From assembly GCF_016342275.1 (NCBI RefSeq), contig NZ_JAEIOT010000015.1, forward strand, positions 1 through 64,000: 64,000 bases of DNA, in the 5' to 3' direction. Of the stretch, positions 59,601 through 64,000 are shown piece after piece. Positions within the stretch are counted from its first letter, which is position 1. Every line of letters starts with the position of its first letter. The notes below the pieces were generated by a model. The model was given only the letters and a program-made list of their open reading frames with translations. It did no database searches and was not told where the DNA came from. A program made the translations under genes and the position numbers. The stretch is from Corynebacterium marambiense (GTDB lineage Bacteria > Actinomycetota > Actinomycetes > Mycobacteriales > Mycobacteriaceae).

Positions 59601-59810
59601 TCCTGGACCGCACGGGCCACCGCCCGCGAAGAAGCCGGCCTGCGCCGCATCCTAAGCGGAATCTACGGCGGCCCCGCCCTGTTCACCCGCCCCACCGACC
59701 GCAACCTCGGAGCCACCGGCGCAGCGGCCAAGGAACGCGAGGCGAGCGTCCTACTGGACGATGATGCCCGACTCGTCGACGGCGTCCTGCGCACCGGGAC
59801 CGAGATTTAA
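50697..59810 (+). CDS. fas: type I fatty acid synthase (single polypeptide)
   Basis: 3037 residues. Makes long acyl-CoAs for membranes and mycolate precursors. Domain order: acyltransferase (GHSQG, Ser129); enoyl reductase (PMLLAGMTPTTVDPEIVAAA, from about 395); MaoC-like dehydratase (SGDRNPIHVSP near 1190, HGMW); malonyl/palmitoyl transferase (GHSVGEYNAL, Ser1407); Ala/Pro linker; ACP (VSSRRNQLLLDLG, carrier Ser near 1780); ketoreductase (VVTGGSPNSIAAAI near 2085); ketosynthase (ACATAAVSVEEG, Cys2681; KHDTSTTANDPNE, His2833; LTGHAKGG, His2874). No phosphopantetheinyl transferase domain is fused; acpS follows. The GTG at 50697 follows AGGAGAG at 7 nt and is preferred to the ATG at 50673. Long antisense frames are shadows of its GC-rich codon use. 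Confidence 0.97.
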   Translation: MTEHQHTFGSDRLIDNLGEQSFALSFSGQGFDWLSTLRASLAAGAGSNVSGIVEQAAGILAPVSDALVGARPHGFDPVAWANAEETPTFDTAQAAVSVPGIFTAQLAVLDALESQGLDIERATAVIGHSQGVLGVHLMKDVSRAAELLAVAELIGAAMTRTGRMTGLIQQGESYPMLLIQGVTREQLAKAIAATCGDVDEQLRPVIGLRNGVDAFVAIGRPADVTAVQELLQTFAERDAKAIENKERGGKPFAPTFTALKVQTGFHHPAFTPGVEQVVEWAAACGIDTDLAREVAADVMVNPVDWVAEVTGAAEADARWIFEVGPDGGVAGLTRQIVTGRGVGVLAVHDEAGQSRLFDPGLPMEPPADFSEFAPRIAHDADGNDILVTRFTELTGYSPMLLAGMTPTTVDPEIVAAAANAGNWAEMAGGGQVTPAILEANIAKLTDLLEPGVNAQFNSMFLDPYLWKMQIGGKRLVQRARANGAPINGVVVTAGMPDHDDAVELVHELREANIPWVCFKPGAVKHIRKCLDVAAAVPDVPVIIQVEGGKAGGHHSWEDLDDLLIATYGDIRRHPNVVLCVGGGIGTPERAADYITGDWATVHGLPAMPVDGILVGTAAMATKEAKTSESVKQLLVDTAGIDDWVGAGHAAGGMASGRSQLGADIHEIDNSAAKAGRLLDEVAGDAEAVAARRDEIIDAIGRTCKPYFGDLTDMTYRTWLQRYLELSGPYQGQWTDITWFTRFEQMLGRAEARLTDTDHGTFTPIVDLDENDAPQRAVEKLVEAYPDAVTELLHPADVVWFLGLCRTPGKPVNFVPVIDENVRRWWRSDSLWQAQDERYDADQVCVIPGPAAVAGITRMNEPVADLLARFNAATIERVGDTATEAPATVDTAPVPRVLAASGTYWAGRHAASLIARLGAPDTWELAADGRSATHTATGSTLTEQDDTHAVLTVPLAGSTAAGTTTDLTIRFTLPAAAVPGSVPQVTQADAEDAMGELTRVAAGGTLAQLDGHTAHWSTTLDLGHMADYQGVTTGYLPDTLTPAGTAPDVLVGRAWPAVFAAVRSAVIPGTDSASVVEGMLSLVHLEHHLKLDRELPAPTADKAVQLDVTATADEVTDTDIGRVVVVRARITADGEALGTLSERFAIRGRNGKATANTNTSVLPSVVDTPRSFRAIATVAAPKDLRPFAVVSGDRNPIHVSPTAAGLAGLPGVIVHGMWTSAIGELIAAAGFSDDNTTTAPGRVVEYTATMLAPVLPGSTIEFTVERTGIDNRPGCGEVRSVTATVGGNPVLVATAVMAAPTTFYAFPGQGIQSQGMGMDAYLSSAAAKEVWDRADAHTRTKLGFSVLEIVRNNPTEVIVDGERFHHPDGVLFLTQFTQVAMATLGVAQVAEMREANALNQRAFFAGHSVGEYNALAAYARALTLESVVEIVYRRGLTMHRLVDRDENGNSNYALAALRPNKMGLTADNVADFVARIAEESGEFLEIVNYNLAGLQYAVAGTVTGLKALGAAAEQAAPGQRAFILIPGIDVPFHSSVLRDGVGDFRDHLNSLLPQELDLDVLVGRYIPNLVARPFELTRDFVESMTEVVDSPLLAEILTDFDAAAANEQKLARTILVELLAWQFASPVRWIETQDLVLRDTAHGGLGVERFVEVGVGSAPTIANMMGQSLRLPQYAHCDIEVLNIERDRSVVFATDEIVREVTDEETPDNGATAGPDAPESAAVPAAVEPAAPVAPAGGPRPDDIAYGPEDATALLIALWTKVRPEQMGVTDSIETLVDGVSSRRNQLLLDLGVEFGLGAIDGAADAEIADLKNTVSRMAKGYTAFGPVLSDAITDALRRITGPTGKRPGYVAERVTGTWQLGQGWADHVTAAVVTGSREGASLRGGDLATLSPAAPSNAGELDALIDAAVQQVAAAHGISVGLPTAGGAGGGVVDSAALGEFAEQVTGKAGVLAATARTILAQLGLNHTPRTANLSAAEADQSFFELVSKELGSDWPRLVSETFEAERTVLIDDRWASAREDIIRVAAGELDAEKLDVTGTGSAVADLATHLATRADETTAATLRRLADQARDTRPGEYTDDVAVVTGGSPNSIAAAIIAKLLAGGATVVATTSSLNHDRLEFYKRLYRDNARGGAALWIVPANLTSYADLESVIEWISSEQTATVNGEKKVTKKALVPTLLFPFAAPRVMGSLDDAGPRAENEMRLLLWSVERLISGLSAIGTDIQVGRRMHIVLPGSPNRGRFGGDGAYGESKAALDALVTRWNAEPVWGERTSLVHALIGWVRGTGLMGGNDPLVDAVEAAGVRTYSTEEIATELLTQITTDVRTTAAKSPVTVDFTGGLGEADLDLAELGRTAARDAAAADAEKTDVDTRELTALPTPYRRIRQTTPDFTGQVTTDLDDMVVIVGTGELGPYGSARTRFDAEVSGDLTAAGVIELAWSMGLITWDADPTPGWYDAEGTEIAEEDIYDRFHDEVLARVGVRRYHDDFDMVDNLAPELTTVYLDQDMTFSVSDADAARSFVDSEPDNTSAWLDEESGEWNVTRHAGSAVRVPRRMAMTRFVGGQIPEGFDPTVWGIPADMADNLDRVALWNIVCTVDAFLSSGFTPAELMRAVHPARVSSTQGTGMGGVESMRSLYIDRLLAEPRANDILQEALPNVVAAHVMQSYVGGYGQMIHPVAACATAAVSVEEGVDKIKLGKADVVVAGGFDDLSVEGITGFGDMAATADSAEMAGKGIEEKYFSRANDRRRGGFVSSAGGGTLLLARASVAAELGLPVHGVIAFAESFADGAHTSIPAPGLGALSAARGGINSRLAKALESVGVTADEIAVISKHDTSTTANDPNESDLHERIAASIGRADGNPLYVISQKSLTGHAKGGAAAFQMIGLTQVLRSGVLPANRALDCVDPVLAKHNHLVWLRSPLNLAARPPKAGLVTSLGFGHVSALVAIVHPGAFVEALRTAQGDDAVASWTARATAREEAGLRRILSGIYGGPALFTRPTDRNLGATGAAAKEREASVLLDDDARLVDGVLRTGTEI

Positions 59811-59837
59811 CGGTGTCGCGCGCCTGACCAAAAAAGA

Positions 59838-59880
59838 CAGCCGCCGCCCCACCCGTTCACACAGGTGGGGCGGCGGTTCT
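59838..59880 (+). terminator. terminator after fas
   Basis: AGCCGCCGCCCCACC pairs with GGTGGGGCGGCGGTT (one terminal G-T pair) around CGTTCACACA, followed by CT. It lies 28 bp after the fas stop and before the acpS promoter. Confidence 0.8.
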
Positions 59881-59932
59881 GTCACGTCGCACCACCTCCA
59901 CGCACCCTGCCGCGGCCGGTAGGCTGGGGTAC

Positions 59933-60349
59933 ATGCCTGCACCGCTCCTGCCCACCACCGGAATCGACCTCGTTCACATCCCCGGCTTCGCCGAACAACT
60001 GGGCACCCCGGGCAGCACCTTCGCAGACGTCTTCACCACCACGGAGAAGCGTATCGCAGGCCGCAAACCCGCCCACCTGCGCGCCGAACACCTCGCCGGG
60101 CGCTGGGCCGCCAAAGAAGCATTCATCAAAGCCTGGTCCACCGCGCTCTACGGACAGTCGCCCGTCATCCACCCCGAGAAAGTGAACTGGCAGGAGATCG
60201 AGGTCCGACCCGACAGGTGGGGAAGGGTTACGCTCGCGCTCCACGGTGAGGTGGCCCGGACTGTGAACCTCAGCTTGGGTGATGTACGGGTGAGCCTGTC
60301 CATCAGCCACGACGGGGATTACGCCACGGCAGTGTGTTGGGTTGGGTAG
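59933..60349 (+). CDS. acpS: holo-ACP synthase
   Basis: 138 residues. Transfers 4'-phosphopantetheine from CoA to the ACP domain of FAS-I. Seen: TGIDLVHIPGFAEQL (metal Asp), FTTTEKRIAG, LRAEHLAGRWAAKEAFIKAW (catalytic Glu/Lys) and VSLSISHDGDYATAVCWV. The fas-acpS pairing is typical of actinobacteria. TAGGCT 7 nt before the ATG gives a leaderless start, so acpS has its own promoter behind the fas terminator. Confidence 0.95.
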   Translation: MPAPLLPTTGIDLVHIPGFAEQLGTPGSTFADVFTTTEKRIAGRKPAHLRAEHLAGRWAAKEAFIKAWSTALYGQSPVIHPEKVNWQEIEVRPDRWGRVTLALHGEVARTVNLSLGDVRVSLSISHDGDYATAVCWVG

Positions 60350-60435
60350 GTGGGGGTGGGGTAGTGATACCCCCGGTATGGAGTAAAACGCGGAGAACCC
60401 TGTTCAAATCTATGCGTGTCACCTATACTAGGAAA

Positions 60436-60537
60436 CGAGAAATGAACCTCAGTAAGCGTCAGCTCGTTTCTGACGTTGAATGCTCCGAGCTATTAGCTCT
60501 CAAGGCCAATGAACAGCGATGTTCATTGGCCTTTTCT
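60436..60537 (+). ncRNA. candidate tracrRNA of the type II-C CRISPR system
   Basis: Promoter -10 TATACT (60424-60429) predicts a start near 60436. The RNA begins with an anti-repeat (60437-60453, core TGAACCTCAGT), then a hairpin CGTCAG-CTCGTTT-CTGACG (60457-60475), the segment TTGAATGCTCC, a second hairpin GAGCT-ATT-AGCTC (60487-60499), and a 14-bp terminator stem AAGGCCAATGAACA/TGTTCATTGGCCTT (60502-60533) plus TTCT. The anti-repeat would pair with a repeat starting ACTGGGGTTCA (one G-U), which I recall as the C. diphtheriae repeat; the CTCGTTT loop and TGCTCCG segment also recall its Cas9 guide scaffold. Recall not checked. A longer isoform starting upstream is possible. Confidence 0.8.
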
Positions 60538-60564
60538 CATTACCTCTCAAGGAAGGGCATCTGC

Positions 60565-63500
60565 ATGTCTGAAAAGCACCGCTATCTTGTCGGAATTGAT
60601 GTTGGGTCCTACTCGGTCGGGATGACCGCAGTAGCAGTTGATGAGGAGGGGACACCGACAGAACTGTTGAGTTCTGTCTCGCACATCCACGATTCAGGAC
60701 TCGATCCAGATAGCATCAAATCCGCGCAGACAAGGCTGGCCGTCTCCGGTGTGGCCAGACGGACCCGGAGGCTCTTCCGGCGCCGGCGCCGGCGCCTCGT
60801 TCAGCTGGACAACTTCCTGGAAAAGCAGGGTTGGCCCGTCAACGAGATGGAGTCCTACGAGGATCCATATTTACCGTGGCGGGTACGTGCGGAACTCGTG
60901 GTGAGCCGGATTGAGAATTCGGCTGAACGCGGGGAAAAACTATCCATCGCGCTACGTCACATTGCCCGCCACCGAGGATGGCGTAACCCCTACACGAAGG
61001 TGTCATCCCTCATGGCGGATGTATCACCGAGTGAAGCATTCAACGAGATTCGCACGACGATCTCGAAGACAACCGGAATAACGATCCCGGAAACTGCGAC
61101 CGTCGGACAGATGGTTGCGGCCACGAGCTTCGGACAACACAAGTTACGTGGTGAAGGCGGCCTACTCTCCGCCCGGCTGCAGCAGTCTGATCACGCCAGG
61201 GAGATCCGGGAGATCTGCGCTAAGCAGGGGATTGAACCCGCATTGACCAGGGAGATCATTGAGAAAGTTTTTGTCGCGGAATCTCCGAAGGGATCTGCGT
61301 CGGGGCGGGTCGGAAAAGATCCGCTACAGCCCGGGAAACGTCGTGCCCTGAAGGCGTCGGATGCATTTCAGAGGTATCGGATCGCTGCGCTCATCGGTAA
61401 CCTTCGGATTCGTACAGAGGACGGGAAGAGGCTTCTCACACTCGAAGAACGGAATCTCATCAATGACCATCTCCTGAACCTGAAGCCCAAGGTGGAGCCC
61501 GACTGGAACAGTATCGCTGAGATTCTAGGAATCGACCGAGGCAGGCTCCTCGGCACAGCAACGATGACGGATGACGGGGAACGCGCGGGCGCCCGACCTC
61601 CCGTGCACGACACGAACCGACAGCTCCTCACCTGTTCGGTGAAAACCCTCGCGAACTGGTGGAAGGAAGCTGACGATACACACCGTGCAGCGATGCTCAA
61701 GGCACTCGCCAACGGTGAAATGGACGACTTCGACTCTCCCGAAGGCGCCGTAGTCCAGGAGTTCTTCGCCAATCTCGATGATGCGGAGCAGGAGAAGCTG
61801 GATAAGCTGCATCTTCCCATGGGGCGCGCAGCATACTCGGAGGACACACTTCGTCGAATCACCCGCGTGATGCTTGATGAGGGGGTGGATCTCTACGAGG
61901 CGCGACGGCGCGCGTTTGGTGTCAACCCTGACTGGAAACCACCGGCACCGCGGATCGGTGAACCCGTCGGGAACCCAGCCGTTGACCGCGTACTCAAAAC
62001 GGTAGCCCGGTGGCTTGAATCTGCGATAGATACCTGGGGAATACCCGAAAGCGTGAATATCGAGCATGTCAGGGACGCGTTCATCAGCGAATCCAAGAGC
62101 CGCGAACTGGACCGCGACATTCAGCGCCGAACAAAACGCAACGAACAGTTGTTTGCGGAGATGCAGCAGAAACTCGGAATCGAAGCCAGCCGTACACGGC
62201 GGGCAGATTTGTGGCGCTATCAGTCCGTGCAACGCCAAAACGGACAGTGCGCGTATTGTGGGCAGTCGATCAGGTATGATAACTGCGAGATGGATCATAT
62301 CGTTCCCAGGGCGGGAGCCGGATCCACGAATATCCGCGCGAATCTCGTGGCGGTATGCGGCCGTTGCAATCGGTCGAAAAGCAATATTCCATTTGCTGTA
62401 TGGGCTGAACGGTGCGACCGTGAAGGTGTGAGTGTTGCTGAAGCGAAGGAACGTACCCGACACTGGATCACCGATCCCGGTATGCGTCCCAGAGAGTTCA
62501 AAGAGTTCACGGCGGAGGTCTGCAAACGCCTTGAACGAGCAACCGTGGACGAGGAACTGGACAATCGTTCCATCGAATCCGTTGCGTGGATGGCCAATGA
62601 ACTCCGAGCACGTATCTGGCAGCACCTCCAAAATGAGGACGGGGATAGCCCGAAGGTACGGGTCTACCGTGGTTCACTGACTGCGGCTGCGCGTAAGGCG
62701 TCGGGGATATCGAAACGACTTGAGTTCATTGGAGGAACGGGAAAAACCCGGCTTGACCGCCGCCATCACGCTGTGGATGCCGCAGTTGTGGCGCTCATGT
62801 CCGCAACCGTTGCGGAGGTCTTGGCACAGCGAGAAAATGTTCGTTTCAGCCAGGAGCTGTGTCGCTCCGCGCCTCAGTGGAAGGAATTCACAGGTTCGGA
62901 CGCACACCATCAGATTCAGTTCTCCACGTGGAGAAGGAAAATGAAGGTGCTTGCTGGATTGCTCCAAGAAGCGCTCAACGAGGACCGGATTGTCGTGATG
63001 TCAAACCTCCGACTTCGTTTGGGCAATGGTGCGGTTCATGAGGACACAATCCGCCCACTCAAGGAGCTTAAGGTTGGTGATGCGATATCCGTCCAGGATA
63101 TCGATAGAGCCTCGAGTGAGGCCCTGTGGTGTGCACTCACAAGGCATCCTGATTTTGATCCGAAGGAAGGGTTACCGGAAGATCCTGACCGGACAATTCG
63201 TATCCACGGTAATCATTTGAACAGTGATGACACGATCACCGTATTTCCGATCGGTGCCGCATCACTGGCGGTAAGAGGAGGATTCGCAGAACTCGGCTCG
63301 TCATTCCACCATGCCCGCATCTACCGTTACCCGGCAGGAAAAAAAATGGCCTACGGCATGATGAGGGTCTACACAATTGACCTACAGAAGTTCCGTGAGC
63401 AGGATCTGTTCTCCGTGGAGCTTCCTCCGCAAACCATCACCCGCAGATATACCGAGCCTAAATTGAGGCAGGCGCTCGACGCAGGAACCGCAGAGTACCT

Positions 63501-63846
63501 CGGATGGCTGGTTATCGATGACGAGCTGTTGGTCAAGACAGATCCCTTCAACACAGGACACCTGGCGCAAGCACAAGAAGAGGTAGGGATTATCTCCAGG
63601 TGGCGGTTGGATGGATTCTACTCGGATTCAAAGCTGCGATTGCGTCCACTACAGCTCAGCGGTGAGGGCCTCAGCGAGAACGCATCGGAGGGACTGTGTA
63701 AAACAGTGGATAGGCCAGGCTGGCGACCGGCAGTCAACAAGTTCTTCGAAAGGGGAGCGGTGGTGGTTATCCGCAGAGATGCACTGGGTCGCCCACGGAT
63801 GGAGAGTCCCGCGCATCTCCCTGTGACATGGTTGGCAGGAGCGTAG
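60565..63846 (+). CDS. cas9: type II-C CRISPR nuclease Cas9
   Basis: 1093 residues, a compact Cas9. RNA-guided DNA cleavage. RuvC-I at the N-terminus (YLVGIDVGSYSVGM, Asp12); Arg-rich bridge helix RRTRRLFRRRRRRLVQLD; REC lobe to about 480; RuvC-II WGIPESVNIEHVRDAF (Glu500); HNH with zinc-type Cys pairs, CAYC and CGRC, around EMDHIVPR (His578); RuvC-III DRRHHAVDAAVVALM (His735, Asp738); C-terminal wedge and PAM-interacting domain. All catalytic residues are present. AAGGAAGG lies 8 nt before the ATG at 60565; the frame upstream runs through the tracrRNA gene and is not coding. It has visibly lower GC and more varied codons than fas-acpS beside it. cas1 starts 3 bp after its stop. Confidence 0.97.
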   Translation: MSEKHRYLVGIDVGSYSVGMTAVAVDEEGTPTELLSSVSHIHDSGLDPDSIKSAQTRLAVSGVARRTRRLFRRRRRRLVQLDNFLEKQGWPVNEMESYEDPYLPWRVRAELVVSRIENSAERGEKLSIALRHIARHRGWRNPYTKVSSLMADVSPSEAFNEIRTTISKTTGITIPETATVGQMVAATSFGQHKLRGEGGLLSARLQQSDHAREIREICAKQGIEPALTREIIEKVFVAESPKGSASGRVGKDPLQPGKRRALKASDAFQRYRIAALIGNLRIRTEDGKRLLTLEERNLINDHLLNLKPKVEPDWNSIAEILGIDRGRLLGTATMTDDGERAGARPPVHDTNRQLLTCSVKTLANWWKEADDTHRAAMLKALANGEMDDFDSPEGAVVQEFFANLDDAEQEKLDKLHLPMGRAAYSEDTLRRITRVMLDEGVDLYEARRRAFGVNPDWKPPAPRIGEPVGNPAVDRVLKTVARWLESAIDTWGIPESVNIEHVRDAFISESKSRELDRDIQRRTKRNEQLFAEMQQKLGIEASRTRRADLWRYQSVQRQNGQCAYCGQSIRYDNCEMDHIVPRAGAGSTNIRANLVAVCGRCNRSKSNIPFAVWAERCDREGVSVAEAKERTRHWITDPGMRPREFKEFTAEVCKRLERATVDEELDNRSIESVAWMANELRARIWQHLQNEDGDSPKVRVYRGSLTAAARKASGISKRLEFIGGTGKTRLDRRHHAVDAAVVALMSATVAEVLAQRENVRFSQELCRSAPQWKEFTGSDAHHQIQFSTWRRKMKVLAGLLQEALNEDRIVVMSNLRLRLGNGAVHEDTIRPLKELKVGDAISVQDIDRASSEALWCALTRHPDFDPKEGLPEDPDRTIRIHGNHLNSDDTITVFPIGAASLAVRGGFAELGSSFHHARIYRYPAGKKMAYGMMRVYTIDLQKFREQDLFSVELPPQTITRRYTEPKLRQALDAGTAEYLGWLVIDDELLVKTDPFNTGHLAQAQEEVGIISRWRLDGFYSDSKLRLRPLQLSGEGLSENASEGLCKTVDRPGWRPAVNKFFERGAVVVIRRDALGRPRMESPAHLPVTWLAGA

Positions 63847-63849
63847 CCG

Positions 63850-64000
63850 GTGAACCCGGGGTGGCGTGTTCTCGATTTCACGGAGTTCAAGGGGAGCATC
63901 GTGTATCGGCGTGGACAATTGCTCGTCAAGAGGGACGGGATTTCTGAACACGTCACGGTTCCCCTTACCCAGATCGCTGTAGTTCTCATTGGAAACCATG
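63850..64000 (+). CDS. cas1: Cas1 integrase, 5' part (cut by window end)
   Basis: 50 codons are visible from the GTG: VNPGWRVLDFTEFKGSIVYR, then RGQLLVKRDGISEHV and VPLTQIAVVLIGNH. This is the standard N-terminus of type II Cas1, which with Cas2 inserts new spacers. It starts 3 bp after the cas9 stop, so both are on one transcript. The catalytic part lies beyond the window. Confidence 0.93.
   Translation, partial: MNPGWRVLDFTEFKGSIVYRRGQLLVKRDGISEHVTVPLTQIAVVLIGNH

Noticed and set aside
60391..60413. Sequence faintly like part of a CRISPR repeat upstream of the tracrRNA promoter
   Set aside because: Similarity is limited to GAACCCTG and an A/T stretch; it could be a longer anti-repeat or chance, and is too weak to call.
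60334..60564. N-terminal extension of Cas9
   Set aside because: The in-frame stretch overlaps acpS and the tracrRNA with its terminator; the ATG at 60565 has a good ribosome binding site and leads directly into RuvC-I.

Overview
The window is a chromosomal segment of a GC-rich actinobacterium, most probably a Corynebacterium. Evidence: a single giant type I fatty acid synthase followed by a separate acpS; class Ib ribonucleotide reductase split into nrdH-nrdI-nrdE and a distant nrdF; many genes with a TAnnnT-like -10 box 6-8 nt before an ATG/GTG (leaderless starts); and gene order in the 38.9-50.0 kb part that follows the mycobacterial pncB/dinG-clpS-DUF2017-rhomboid-murI-MBL hydrolase-rph-rdgB-DUF3817 block. 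The Cas9 and its candidate tracrRNA also look corynebacterial.

Layout. 1-0.36 kb: end of an rRNA operon (23S 3' end, 5S, terminator). 0.36-1.62 kb: gene-poor stretch. 1.6-9.0 kb: paired crcB fluoride channels, two tandem AGCS sodium:amino-acid symporters, pgm, and a DoxX/MauE-DsbA redox pair. 9.1-12.3 kb: two identical tRNA-Ala genes, then a decayed mobile region (serine recombinase pseudogene, IS3-type transposase remnant, a degenerate copy of the tRNA 3' end at 12.2 kb) carrying one intact gene for a HEPN-like protein. 12.3-18.2 kb: TetR/MFS efflux pair with a clear operator, housekeeping enzymes, nadE, rpmJ. 18.4-27.1 kb: NrdR-type boxes, nrdHIE, gluconate genes (gntR-gntP-gntK), ferritin, nrdF. 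27.5-38.6 kb: ctaD, serB, YwiC-like protein, VWA lipoprotein, membrane protein plus XRE regulator, acetyltransferase, acyl-CoA ligase-like enzyme, DinG helicase. 38.9-50.0 kb: the mycobacteria-like conserved block, interrupted by a serine-hydrolase lipoprotein, an extreme histidine-rich exported protein and a zinc alcohol dehydrogenase. 50.1-60.3 kb: tRNA-Leu, FAS-I, acpS. 60.4 kb to end: candidate tracrRNA, complete type II-C cas9 and the start of cas1; cas2 and the CRISPR array must lie beyond the right edge.

How it works together. NrdH, NrdI, NrdE and NrdF make deoxynucleotides; two 16-bp boxes 32 bp apart upstream of nrdH suggest NrdR control. FAS-I and AcpS form one functional unit, because AcpS must phosphopantetheinylate the ACP domain. 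Cas9, its tracrRNA and Cas1 form a CRISPR immune locus directly behind acpS. The parts that most deserve attention are the Cas9/tracrRNA locus, the HEPN gene within the decayed element, the histidine-rich protein with a possible Zur box, and several palindromic operators readable by eye. All family assignments come from reading motifs; no database search was run.
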